DNA from: an uncultured Collinsella sp.
GTDB taxonomy: Bacteria > Actinomycetota > Coriobacteriia > Coriobacteriales > Coriobacteriaceae
Length of the DNA: 64,000 nucleotides
NCBI GenBank assembly: GCA_902497065.1
Contig: CABVDH010000003.1
Span: forward strand, 62,001 to 126,000
Reading direction: 5' to 3'
A program made the position numbers and the translations under genes. Position 1 is the stretch's first letter. Every line of letters begins with the position of its first letter. A model generated the notes under the pieces. The model saw only the letters and a list, made by a program, of their open reading frames with translations. It was not told where the DNA came from and ran no database searches. Shown here one piece after another: positions 17,927 through 27,474 of the stretch.

Positions 17927-18032
17927 CCCCTCTGCTGCACGCAAATCGGATCTACGTCCAGGGCCGTAGCGTGGGCACTATCGCCAAAAGAGGAATATCT
18001 CTGTGTAGATTGCGCACAGGGAGCGACTTCTG

Positions 18033-18041
18033 TGCTATAGT
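18033..18041 (+). promoter_or_regulatory. Extended -10 promoter of rpmB
   Basis: TGC-TATAGT, an extended -10, 55 bp before the rpmB start codon. The -35 is weak (CGCACA at 17 bp). Confidence 0.6.
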
Positions 18042-18095
18042 TCAGGCTTGTTTGTTAACGCGACATGTTCGTTTGTCGCCCAAGGAGGGTCAGTT

Positions 18096-18284
18096 ATGTC
18101 CAAAGTTTGCGAAGTTTGCGGTAAGCACCCCGTTGCCGGTCGCTCCATCAGCCACTCTCACCGCGTCACCAACCGTAAGTTCCGCCCCAACATCCAGCGC
18201 GTCTACGTCGTCGTCGATGGTCACCGTCGCAAGATGAACGTTTGCTCCACCTGCCTCAAGTCCGGCAAGGTTGCGCGCTCCTAA
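18096..18284 (+). CDS. rpmB: 50S ribosomal protein L28
   Basis: 62 aa, normal length. Basic ribosomal protein of the 50S subunit. It is the zinc-binding form: CEVC at residues 5-8 and CSTC near 50-53 make a four-cysteine site. ATG 18096 has AGGAGG seven bases upstream; the frame is open further 5' without similarity. Monocistronic, with its own promoter and a strong terminator. Confidence 0.97.
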   Translation: MSKVCEVCGKHPVAGRSISHSHRVTNRKFRPNIQRVYVVVDGHRRKMNVCSTCLKSGKVARS

Positions 18285-18355
18285 ATAAGGTCTTACTAAC
18301 AAGTACCTCGGACTCTCCGGGTCAAAGACCTCGCGTTCATATAGAACTTACCAAA

Positions 18356-18386
18356 GGCGCCCTCCCCTACGGAGGGCGCCTTTTTT
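18356..18386 (+). terminator. Intrinsic terminator of rpmB
   Basis: A ten-bp GC-rich stem, GGCGCCCTCC with GGAGGGCGCC, with a five-base loop, followed by six T. The left repeat of the transposase unit begins immediately after the T-run. Confidence 0.96.
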
Positions 18387-18389
18387 GCA

Positions 18390-18440
18390 CTCATTGGGGA
18401 CAGACTTACATGAGTGCTTTCACGCATTGGGGACAGACAT
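18390..18440 (+). repeat. Left 51-bp inverted repeat (REP-like)
   Basis: Contains CATTGGGGACAGAC twice in direct orientation (18392-18405 and 18425-18438). GCACTCAT at 18387-18394 pairs with ATGAGTGC at 18410-18417, giving a REP-like hairpin with a 15-base loop. Confidence 0.85.
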
Positions 18441-18480
18441 GACGCACGCATGCGGCGCCATGATCAGGTCCTGACCTGCC

Positions 18481-19257
18481 TCACGCCGCCTCGTTCCAGC
18501 CTGTGGTGGCCTTGGTCACGCTTGTGGCGCCAATACCGGTGATGCGGGCAATTTGCTTGACCGTGAGATGTGCCTGCCTAAGCCTCAGCAGACACGCATC
18601 ACGATCGGGGCGTGGCAGGGCCTTGAGCAGCGCAGGATCTATGCTCGGAAGGACTTCGCGCGCAACGGAAAGAGCATCCTCATCGAGGATCCGCCGGCGT
18701 GGAAGAATCTCAACTGACCAGATCAGCCCGGCAACTTCCTTAAGATGCTCACAATAGCGACGAGACCCCCCGACAATATCGAGCATAGGGGCCGCGTCAC
18801 AGATGTCAAAGGGATCGTAGCCCAGCTGGTATGCCCTAAAGCTTGACCAGCGGTATGCTTCGAGAGAGTCGATCGCACCTTTCACAGGATTGAGATGGAT
18901 ATAATCGAGTAGCTGCACCGCCTGTGTGTCCGACTCAACCGCAACACGCGAATAGCGATTGTCAAACAGATGGCCCGTTCTTCCCGTTTTCCCATTGAAA
19001 TACTTAGCATACGCCGTCAGTGCGCACTGCATTGCCTTTGAAAGGTTGTCAAATGGGTCATCAACCATCAAATGGAAGTGGTTGTCCATAAGGCACCAAG
19101 CCAACACTGCCACTTTATGGCGTGCAAACCTGTCCGAGATGTCCGATAAGAAACGATATCGGTCAGAGTCATCTTCAAAAATAATCTGTTTGGAGTTGCC
19201 ACGGTCAAAGACGTGGTAATAGCCGGTGAGCGAAACGGCACGGGCGCATCGAGGCAT
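18481..19257 (-). CDS. REP-associated tyrosine transposase (Y1/HUH family)
   Basis: 258 aa. Single-strand DNA transposase of the IS200-like Y1 superfamily, RAYT branch. The HUH metal motif is HFH at residues 60-62 (MDNHFHLMV). The probable nucleophile is Tyr86 in TAYAKYFN. The following GRTGHLFDNRY segment is typical of RAYTs rather than IS200 TnpA. The C-terminus LTVKQIARITGIGATSVTKA looks like a helix-turn-helix. The start ATG has AAAGGAGAG upstream. The gene appears intact, with no frameshift. Confidence 0.9.
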   Translation of the reverse strand: MPRCARAVSLTGYYHVFDRGNSKQIIFEDDSDRYRFLSDISDRFARHKVAVLAWCLMDNHFHLMVDDPFDNLSKAMQCALTAYAKYFNGKTGRTGHLFDNRYSRVAVESDTQAVQLLDYIHLNPVKGAIDSLEAYRWSSFRAYQLGYDPFDICDAAPMLDIVGGSRRYCEHLKEVAGLIWSVEILPRRRILDEDALSVAREVLPSIDPALLKALPRPDRDACLLRLRQAHLTVKQIARITGIGATSVTKATTGWNEAA

Positions 19258-19386
19258 AAATCTCTCCTTTCAAAACTGAACAGGCAACACCTAAAAGGAG
19301 AGAAGGAACGCGAAATGCTGAGCCTGTGATCTATTTATATCCAATGAGCAGCAAAAACAGGCCCAGAACGGCAAAATGGCAAATCG

Positions 19387-19437
19387 ATGTCTGTCCCCAA
19401 TGAGTGGAAGCACTCATGTAAGTCTGTCCCCAATGAG
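19387..19437 (-). repeat. Right 51-bp inverted repeat (REP-like)
   Basis: Reverse complement of the left repeat with two mismatches. The hairpin is weaker here because the outer base pairs are lost. The rest of the 330-base gap before adhE holds only the adhE control region. Confidence 0.85.
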
Positions 19438-19458
19438 CGGGGCGATGCATTGGGCATA

Positions 19459-19499
19459 GTTTTAGTTGAAACGGTTCATTTGATTGAAGCGTTTTAGTT
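19459..19499 (+). promoter_or_regulatory. Direct repeats upstream of adhE
   Basis: GTTTTAGTT occurs at 19459-19467 and 19491-19499, exactly 32 bp apart. The related TTGAAACGGTT and TTGAAGCGTTT lie at 19466 and 19484. They are 45-85 bp upstream of the -10, a position suited to an activator. No Rex-type palindrome is seen. Confidence 0.4.
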
Positions 19500-19539
19500 T
19501 GTCTTTTACGGGAATCTGACCGTTCACCGAATTATTTCT

Positions 19540-19548
19540 TGCTATCAT
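19540..19548 (+). promoter_or_regulatory. Extended -10 promoter of adhE
   Basis: TGC-TATCAT; no convincing -35 at 17 bp. Predicted start near 19555, giving a short untranslated leader of about 35 bases. Confidence 0.6.
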
Positions 19549-19588
19549 GCATCTTGTAGGGTAAATCTCCGATCGCAAGGAGACACAA

Positions 19589-22237
19589 ATGGTGAAAAAG
19601 TCACCGGAAAACACTACTCCCGCAATTGTGGACAACGTAGAGGCGCTTGAGGCTAAGCTCGCTCAGATGCGAGAGGCCCAGGCGCTTTTTGCTACGTACA
19701 CGCAGGAGCAGGTCGACAAGATCTTCTATGAGGCCGCCATGGCCGCCAACAAGGCTCGTATCCCGTTGGCGAAAATGGCCATCGAGGAGACCGGCCGCGG
19801 CGTTCTTGAGGACAAGGTCATCAAGAACCACTACGCCGCAGAGTACATCTACAACGCTTACAAGAACACCAAGACCTGTGGTGTCCTGGAGCGCGACGAG
19901 GCTTACGGCATCACCAAGATCGCCGAGCCCATCGGCATCGTGGGCGCCGTCATCCCGACGACCAACCCCACCTCCACCGCAATCTTCAAGACGCTGATCA
20001 GCCTGAAGACCCGCAACGCCATCATCATCTCCCCGCACCCGGCTGCCGCCAAGTGCACCATCGCCGCCGCCAAGCTCGTGCTTGACGCCGCCGTCAAGGC
20101 TGGTGCCCCCGAGGGCATCATCGGCTGGGTCGATGTCCCCTCCATCGAGCTGACCAACATGGTCATGCGCGACGTCGACATCATCCTCGCCACCGGTGGC
20201 CCGGGCATGGTCAAGGCCGCCTACTCCTCGGGCAAGCCCGCCCTGGGCGTTGGCGCCGGTAACACCCCGGTCGTCATCGACGACACCGCCGACGTTCTGC
20301 TCGCAGTCAACTCCATCATCCACTCCAAGACCTTCGACAACGGCATGATCTGCGCTTCCGAGCAGTCCGTGACCGTCATCGACACCATCTACGACCAGGT
20401 CAAGGCCGAGTTCCAGAAGCGCGGCTGCTACTTCGTCAAGCAGGGTGCCGAGATGGAGGCCCTGCGTGCCGCCATGTTCAAGAACGGCGCCCTCGATCAC
20501 CGCATCCCTGGCATGGCTGCCGCCAAGATCGCCGAGCTCGCCGGCATCGAGGTTCCCGCCAAGACTAAGATCCTGATCGCCGAGGTCACCTCCACCGACC
20601 CCGCCAAGGAGGAGTTCTCCCACGAGAAGCTCTCCCCAGTCCTGGCCATGTACCACGCCAAGGACTTCCAGGAGGCCGTCGACAAGGCCGAGCACCTGGT
20701 GCTCGCCGGTGGCCCGGGCCACACCGCCTCTCTGTACGTGCACCCCGCCCAGGCCGAGAAGATCAGCCTGTTCGAGCACGTCATGAAGGCCTGCCGCATC
20801 GTCATCAACACCCCGTCCTCGCACGGTGGCATCGGTGACCTGTACAACTTTGGCATGAAGCCGTCTCTGACCCTGGGCTGCGGCTCCTGGGGCGGCAACT
20901 CCGTCTCCGAGAACGTTGGGGTGAAGCACTTGATCAACGTTAAGACTGTGGCCGAGCGCCGTGAGAACATGCTGTGGTTCCGCGCTCCCGAGAAGGTCTA
21001 CTTCAAGAAGGGTTCCACGCCCGTCGCCCTCGACGAGCTGGGCAACGTCATGGGCAAGAAGCGCGCCTTCATCGTTACCGACCAGTTCCTCTTCAAGAAT
21101 GGCAACACCCGCGCCATCGAGGCCAAGCTCGACGAGATGGGCATCGCCCACGACTGCTTCTACGACGTCGAGCCCGATCCGTCGCTGCAGTGCGCACGTC
21201 GCGGCGCCAAGCAGATGGCTCTCTTTGAGCCGGACGTCATCATCGCCGTCGGCGGTGGCTCCGCTATGGACGCCGGCAAGATCATGTGGATGATGTACGA
21301 GCACCCCGAGTGCAAGTTTGAGGACATGGCCATGGACTTCATGGACATCCGCAAGCGTATCTTCACCTTCCCCGAGATGGGCAAGAAGGCCTACTTCGTC
21401 GCCGTCCCGACCTCCTCGGGTACCGGCTCCGAGTGCACGCCGTTCGCCATCATCACCGACAAGGAGACCGGCATCAAGTGGCCGCTCGCCGACTACGCGC
21501 TGCTCCCCAACATGGCTATCGTCGACGCCGACAACTGCATGACCGCCCCGCGCGGCCTGACCGCTGCCTCCGGCATCGACGTCATGACCCACGCCATCGA
21601 GTCCTACGTCTCCATCATGGCTTCCGACTACACCAAGGGCCTCTCCGAGCGCGCTGCCAAGCTCGTCTTTGAGAACCTGCCCTCCAGCTTCACGAACGGC
21701 GCCAAGGACCCGCACGCCCGCGAGGAGATGCACAACGCCTCCTGCATGGCCGGTATGGCCTTCGCCAACGCCTTCCTGGGCCTCAACCACTCCATGGCTC
21801 ACAAGCTCGGCGCTTTCCATCACCTGCCCCACGGCATCGCTAACGCCGTCATCCTGACCCGCGTCATGCGCTACAACGCCGCCGAGGCTCCCGTCAAGAT
21901 GGGTACCTTCTCCCAGTATCCTTACCCCAACGCGCTGCACAACTACGCCGAGATGGCCAAGTACTGCGGCATCGAGGGCAAGGACGACAAGGAGGTCTTC
22001 GAGAACTTCATCACGAAGCTCGAGGAGCTCAAGGACTTCATCGGTGTCAAGAAGACCATCGCCGACTACGGTGTTGACGAGCAGTACTTCCTCGACACCC
22101 TCGACGAGATGACCGAGCAGGCATTCAACGACCAGTGCACCGGCGCTAACCCGCGCTACCCGCTCATGAGCGAGATCAAAGAGCTCTACCTGGACGCCTA
22201 CTACGGCCGCGAGCCCCAGGACTACGCCGTCTGCTAG
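19589..22237 (+). CDS. adhE: Bifunctional acetaldehyde-CoA / alcohol dehydrogenase AdhE
   Basis: 882 aa. Reduces acetyl-CoA to acetaldehyde and then ethanol, regenerating NAD in fermentation. The N-terminal aldehyde dehydrogenase domain (about 15-450) has catalytic Cys255 in NGMICASEQ. The C-terminal iron alcohol dehydrogenase domain (about 460-870) has the NAD motif VGGGSAMDAGK and iron ligands in DVMTHAIESY, NHSMAHKLGA and HHLPHGIANA. By family knowledge it forms spirosomes. ATG has AAGGAG upstream. Codon usage is strongly biased to C-ending codons, which suggests high expression. Confidence 0.97.
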   Translation: MVKKSPENTTPAIVDNVEALEAKLAQMREAQALFATYTQEQVDKIFYEAAMAANKARIPLAKMAIEETGRGVLEDKVIKNHYAAEYIYNAYKNTKTCGVLERDEAYGITKIAEPIGIVGAVIPTTNPTSTAIFKTLISLKTRNAIIISPHPAAAKCTIAAAKLVLDAAVKAGAPEGIIGWVDVPSIELTNMVMRDVDIILATGGPGMVKAAYSSGKPALGVGAGNTPVVIDDTADVLLAVNSIIHSKTFDNGMICASEQSVTVIDTIYDQVKAEFQKRGCYFVKQGAEMEALRAAMFKNGALDHRIPGMAAAKIAELAGIEVPAKTKILIAEVTSTDPAKEEFSHEKLSPVLAMYHAKDFQEAVDKAEHLVLAGGPGHTASLYVHPAQAEKISLFEHVMKACRIVINTPSSHGGIGDLYNFGMKPSLTLGCGSWGGNSVSENVGVKHLINVKTVAERRENMLWFRAPEKVYFKKGSTPVALDELGNVMGKKRAFIVTDQFLFKNGNTRAIEAKLDEMGIAHDCFYDVEPDPSLQCARRGAKQMALFEPDVIIAVGGGSAMDAGKIMWMMYEHPECKFEDMAMDFMDIRKRIFTFPEMGKKAYFVAVPTSSGTGSECTPFAIITDKETGIKWPLADYALLPNMAIVDADNCMTAPRGLTAASGIDVMTHAIESYVSIMASDYTKGLSERAAKLVFENLPSSFTNGAKDPHAREEMHNASCMAGMAFANAFLGLNHSMAHKLGAFHHLPHGIANAVILTRVMRYNAAEAPVKMGTFSQYPYPNALHNYAEMAKYCGIEGKDDKEVFENFITKLEELKDFIGVKKTIADYGVDEQYFLDTLDEMTEQAFNDQCTGANPRYPLMSEIKELYLDAYYGREPQDYAVC

Positions 22238-22255
22238 TTTTTAGCACGGTTTTTT

Positions 22256-22294
22256 GCGGCGGGGGTGCACGGGTGTTTCACACACCCCCGCCGT
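22256..22294 (+). other. Strong stem-loop between adhE and the kinase gene
   Basis: A 12-bp stem (GGCGGGGGTG paired with CACCCCCGCC plus two outer pairs) closes a 15-base loop. No T-run follows on either strand; six T residues precede it instead. It may protect the adhE mRNA end or reduce read-through rather than act as a standard terminator. Confidence 0.6.
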
Positions 22295-22326
22295 CGCTTC
22301 TATCGCATCGTTGAAAGGATGCAACC

Positions 22327-23091
22327 ATGCTGCTACCCGATTCCAAGACCGAGCTCGTCCGCCGTGGCAACAAGGTCGTTTACGACCTGGGCGACAAGAT
22401 CGTCAAGGTCTTTAACGAGACCAAGCCTGTCTCCGACGTGTTCAACGAGGCTTTGAATCTTGCCCGCATCAATGAGTGCGGCATCCGTAGCCCCAAGGCT
22501 CTCGAGGTTTCCCAGCTCGAGAACGCCAACGGCTGGGCGCTCGTGACCGAGAAGGTTCCGGGCACCACCCTTGCCGAGAAGATGACTGCCGAGCCCCAGC
22601 GCTTTGGTGAGTACCTCGAGATGTTCGTCGACCTCCAAATTGAGATCCACGGCTACACCTCCCCGCTGCTCAACCGTCAGCGCGACAAGTTCGCCCGCAT
22701 GATTGACAGCCTTGATCAGCTCAATGCCACCACGCGCTACAACCTTCAGGAGCGTCTGGACGGCATGACCAAGGAGTTCAAGGTCTGCCACGGCGACTTC
22801 AACCCCTCCAACGTCATCGTCGGCGACGACGGCCAGCTCTATGTGTGCGACTGGGCACACGCCACCCAGGGCTCCCCTGCTGCCGACGTTGCCACCACCT
22901 ACCTGCTCTTCGCTCTCGACAGCAAGGATCAGGCCGAGGCCTACCTGGAGCTCTACTGCGACCGCGCCGACATGCCCATGCAGGTCGTGCGTCAGTGGAC
23001 GAGCATCGTCGCCGCTTCCGAGCTCGCTCGTAAGCGCAACGTGAACGATGAGTTCCTGAAGAACTGGATCGACGTCGTCGATTATCAGTAA
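22327..23091 (+). CDS. APH/choline-kinase-like phosphotransferase of unknown substrate
   Basis: 254 aa. Kinase-like fold of the aminoglycoside phosphotransferase family. The catalytic loop is CHGDFNPSN (His155, Asp157, Asn162) and the metal-binding DW is Asp175-Trp176. The N-lobe is short, with Lys in DKIVKVFNE as the likely ATP lysine. Nothing shows the substrate; sugar, amino alcohol or antibiotic are all possible, and resistance should not be assumed. Start ATG has GAAAGGA upstream. It lies 89 bases after adhE on the same strand and is possibly co-transcribed. Confidence 0.8.
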   Translation: MLLPDSKTELVRRGNKVVYDLGDKIVKVFNETKPVSDVFNEALNLARINECGIRSPKALEVSQLENANGWALVTEKVPGTTLAEKMTAEPQRFGEYLEMFVDLQIEIHGYTSPLLNRQRDKFARMIDSLDQLNATTRYNLQERLDGMTKEFKVCHGDFNPSNVIVGDDGQLYVCDWAHATQGSPAADVATTYLLFALDSKDQAEAYLELYCDRADMPMQVVRQWTSIVAASELARKRNVNDEFLKNWIDVVDYQ

Positions 23092-23124
23092 TATCTGAGC
23101 GATTTATTTCGCATCGGAGGCACA

Positions 23125-23169
23125 ATGGAAAACCCCGCAGTTCAATGGGCTGTGGGGTTTTCCTTTTAG
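23125..23169 (+). other. 14-codon open frame overlapping a terminator
   Basis: GGAGG, four bases, then ATG opens a 14-codon frame whose stop falls in the terminator T-run. The encoded peptide is MENPAVQWAVGFSF. It may be chance. Confidence 0.2.
23127..23167 (+). terminator. Intrinsic terminator of the kinase gene
   Basis: GGAAAACCCCGCAG pairs with CTGTGGGGTTTTCC with one bulge, followed by TTTT. Confidence 0.88.
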
Positions 23170-23190
23170 ATATCAAGGATGCTACAAGAT

Positions 23191-23239
23191 AAAAGGACGG
23201 CCCCACATCTCCCCGATCTGGAGAAATGCGGGGCCGTCC
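23191..23239 (-). terminator. Intrinsic terminator of proS
   Basis: GGACGGCCCC at 23195-23204 pairs with GGGGCCGTCC at 23230-23239, with further inner pairing. On the minus strand TTTTATC follows. It faces the kinase terminator, closing the convergent junction. Confidence 0.88.
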
Positions 23240-23269
23240 CGTATATCGAACTACAAGCGAAATCGTCGA

Positions 23270-24991
<1,722 letters not shown>

Positions 24992-26074
24992 TTATTTCTC
25001 CTCAATAAGCTTGTCGACCTCTGCCATAAGCGTGTCGACAATTTGGTCCTCAGCTACTTTACCAATGATCTGGCCATGCGAAAAGAGCAAGGCCTGACCA
25101 CGTCCGCAAGCAACGCCCAGGTCGGCATCAGAAGCCTCGCCGGGGCCATTAACGGCACATCCCATAACGGCAATCGAAAGCGGCGCGGTATAGTTCTTAA
25201 GCCGCTCGGTTACTTCCTCGGCAATGGGAATAAGGTTAACCTGGCAGCGGGCGCACGTGGGGCACGAGACAATCTCGGGGCCACGGCGACGCAGGCCCAA
25301 CGACTGCAGAATACCCCAGGCAACCGGCGGCTCCTCAACCGGATCGGCTGTGAGCGACACACGCATGGTGTCGCCAATGCCTTCGGAAAGCAAGATACCC
25401 AAGCCTACAGAGCTCTTGATGGTGCCCTGGAGCTTGGTCCCCGCCTCCGTCACGCCCAGGTGAAGCGGAACGTGGGGAATCTCACGCGACAGGGCTCGAT
25501 AGGTATCGAGCGTCGTTTGCACGCTATGGGCCTTGGCCGAAAGCACAATGTTCGTAAAGCCGCGGTCCTCAAAGTGCTTGACGAAGCGCTCGCTCGACAT
25601 CACGAGCTTTTCGGGCTGCGTGAGGTCGTCGCGCTCGGCGATATCCTGCTCAAGCGAACCAGCGTTGACACCGATGCGAATTGCGCAGCCCGCAGCACCC
25701 GCGGCATCGATGACAGCATCGACCTTGGCCCAATCGCCGATATTACCGGGATTGATGCGGAGCTTGGCGGCACCGGCCTCCACAGCGCCAATGGCCAGCT
25801 TGTGGTTAAAGTGGATATCGGCAACGATTGGCACCGGAGACTCGGCACAGATGGTGCGGAAACCCTCAAGCGCGGCCTCGGTAGGCACGCTCACACGCAC
25901 GATATCGCAGCCAGCCTGCGCCAACGCGCACACTTGCGCAAGCGTTGCCTGGGCATGAGCGGTATCGGTGCAGGTCATGGATTGGACCACCACCGGCGCG
26001 CCGCCACCGATCTGCACACCGCCCACATGCACGGGGCGCGTCAACTCGCGAGGCAAAGGATGGGATAAAGACAA
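24992..26074 (-). CDS. ispG: 4-hydroxy-3-methylbut-2-enyl diphosphate synthase (IspG/GcpE)
   Basis: 360 aa. Fe4S4 enzyme of the MEP isoprenoid pathway. TIM-barrel N-terminal part (VVVQSMTCTDT, DIHFNHKLA) and a C-terminal ferredoxin-reductase-like part with the cluster cysteines in CPTCARC and GCAVNGPGE. The start is best placed at TTG 26074, with AGGGGAG eight bases upstream; GTG 26083 is too close to that site, and the frame upstream overlaps rseP. Clustered with dxr, cdsA and uppS, so isoprenoid precursor and undecaprenyl synthesis are adjacent. Confidence 0.94.
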   Translation of the reverse strand: MSLSHPLPRELTRPVHVGGVQIGGGAPVVVQSMTCTDTAHAQATLAQVCALAQAGCDIVRVSVPTEAALEGFRTICAESPVPIVADIHFNHKLAIGAVEAGAAKLRINPGNIGDWAKVDAVIDAAGAAGCAIRIGVNAGSLEQDIAERDDLTQPEKLVMSSERFVKHFEDRGFTNIVLSAKAHSVQTTLDTYRALSREIPHVPLHLGVTEAGTKLQGTIKSSVGLGILLSEGIGDTMRVSLTADPVEEPPVAWGILQSLGLRRRGPEIVSCPTCARCQVNLIPIAEEVTERLKNYTAPLSIAVMGCAVNGPGEASDADLGVACGRGQALLFSHGQIIGKVAEDQIVDTLMAEVDKLIEEK

Positions 26075-26087
26075 TCCAAACACTCCC

Positions 26088-27449
26088 CTACAGAATAAAT
26101 CGAAGGATGTCGGAACGAAGCATATAGACAAACAGCAGCGCAAAGAGCGCGATGCCCACATAGCTCACAATCGTCTGGACCTTGAGAGGTAGCTCGCGGC
26201 CCGCAATCTTTTGAATGATCTCGATGACCAGCTTGCCGCCATCGAGTGGTGGGATGGGCAGCAGGTTCATAAAGCCAAGCGAGAACGAAATGAGGGCGGC
26301 AAACGAAAGGAACGTGGCAGGGCCGGCAGCAGCAGCCTGTGAGGACATAACGCTAATACCCACGATCGACGAGGACTGGTCGAGAATCTCCATCGTATGC
26401 TGCGGCTGGAGTAGGCGCATCACGCCCTCCGCTGTCTGCACGACATAGGAGAAAGACAGGCGAGCCGACGTGATGAGGTCTAAACGGACCACCTGCGTAG
26501 AGGCATACACACCTAGGCGCTCATCCTCTTTGAGCGCAACCGTGGTCGAATGCTGCTTGCCGTCACGCTCGTACTCGATGGCGATATCGTCCTTACCGGC
26601 AGCCTTGCCGATGGCATCGTAAACGTCCATCCAGGTAGAGCACGATACTCCGTCAACCGAAAGGATCGCGTCGCCGCCCTCGATACCCGCCTTGGCGGCA
26701 ATAGACCCCTCGTCAACCTGACCGATCACGTTGGTATCCATCGGCACGGTGACACCCGTAATGGAATAGATGCTCATAAGGAGCAAAAAACCCGTCAGGA
26801 TATTGACAAGAATGCCCGCGAGCAGCATAAAGGCGCGCTTGAGAAAGCCCTGGCCAAGATAAGTGTGCGAGCGCTCTTGCGCCAAGAAATCAGCCTCGCC
26901 GCACGGCAGCTCCCACACATCGCCCTCGGCAGTCGCATGCTCTCGATCGAACCGGCGGCCGTCAAAGGTGGTGTAACCCGCAGCGTCTCGAGGCAGTGTC
27001 TGATACTTAGTGGGATAGTAGCTCGGTGAGGGCTTCTCCCCTTCCTCATACCAAGGTGCGATGGAGCCCCAGCCCAGCAACAGAGCACAAGCCTCGAGCA
27101 CATCCTCCTCGGAAAGCTCGAGCTCGACAGCAAGGTCGGCCACGGTCACGCGACCATGACGGTAGATAGCCGCGAGCACGCGATCGGCGCACGAGACATC
27201 GGTCGGATCCATACCGCAGATGGCAGCGTAGCCACCCAGCAGCAGCGGGGTCACGCCAAACTTGGTTCCAATGCGACGCGACGTGTAATGGATGTCAAAG
27301 CGGCACGGCAGGCCCAAAAAGAACTCGGTCACACGGACGCCGCAGGCACGCGCCGCCAAAAAGTGGCCGCCCTCGTGCAAAAACACGAGGACGGAAAGCA
27401 TCAGCAGGCCCCAAAAGACCGATGAGAGAACGCTCAGAACAGTATCCAT
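26088..27449 (-). CDS. rseP: Site-2 zinc metalloprotease RseP/RasP family, with inserted domain
   Basis: 453 aa. Intramembrane protease that in relatives cuts anti-sigma factors and signal-peptide remnants. HEGGH at 25-29 in the first transmembrane helix and LPIPPLDGGK in the last catalytic helix form the zinc site. A PDZ domain follows transmembrane helix 2 (about 235-320). Between LGGYAAICGMDP (ending at about 82) and helix 2 (about 203) lies a roughly 110-residue segment. Part of it (about 88-138, VTVADLAVELELSEEDVLEA) looks like a winged helix; I do not know this from standard RseP. ATG 27449 is chosen; the Shine-Dalgarno is distant. Confidence 0.9.
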   Translation of the reverse strand: MDTVLSVLSSVFWGLLMLSVLVFLHEGGHFLAARACGVRVTEFFLGLPCRFDIHYTSRRIGTKFGVTPLLLGGYAAICGMDPTDVSCADRVLAAIYRHGRVTVADLAVELELSEEDVLEACALLLGWGSIAPWYEEGEKPSPSYYPTKYQTLPRDAAGYTTFDGRRFDREHATAEGDVWELPCGEADFLAQERSHTYLGQGFLKRAFMLLAGILVNILTGFLLLMSIYSITGVTVPMDTNVIGQVDEGSIAAKAGIEGGDAILSVDGVSCSTWMDVYDAIGKAAGKDDIAIEYERDGKQHSTTVALKEDERLGVYASTQVVRLDLITSARLSFSYVVQTAEGVMRLLQPQHTMEILDQSSSIVGISVMSSQAAAAGPATFLSFAALISFSLGFMNLLPIPPLDGGKLVIEIIQKIAGRELPLKVQTIVSYVGIALFALLFVYMLRSDILRFIL

Positions 27450-27474
27450 AAAACGAAAAAGCAATCCTTATGGG

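Larger units (their letters stand above)
18387..19437. mobile_element. REP-associated tyrosine transposase unit with flanking inverted repeats
   Basis: A single transposase gene lies between two 51-bp inverted repeats (18390-18440 and 19387-19437) that agree at 49 of 51 positions. Each repeat contains two direct copies of CATTGGGGACAGAC. The left repeat also forms an eight-bp hairpin (GCACTCAT with ATGAGTGC). The unit sits between the rpmB terminator and the adhE promoter and disrupts no gene. This layout is that of a RAYT gene with its REP sequences. Confidence 0.8.

Noticed and set aside
17971..18237. 88-codon plus-strand frame overlapping rpmB
   Set aside because: It is a different frame from rpmB and ends inside it; no similarity and no ribosome-binding site.
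19441..19588. Rex-type operator before adhE
   Set aside because: No TTGTGA-N6-TCACAA-like palindrome is present in the region.
19601..21940. 779-codon open frame antisense to adhE
   Set aside because: It mirrors the strongly C-ending codons of adhE; composition is Gly/Val/Asp/His-rich and no domain is visible.
22256..22294. Standard terminator after adhE
   Set aside because: The stem is strong, but no T-run follows on either strand; recorded as a stem-loop instead.
22327..23091. Antibiotic resistance gene
   Set aside because: The fold is that of the broad APH family, but no specific resistance signature is visible; substrate is unknown.
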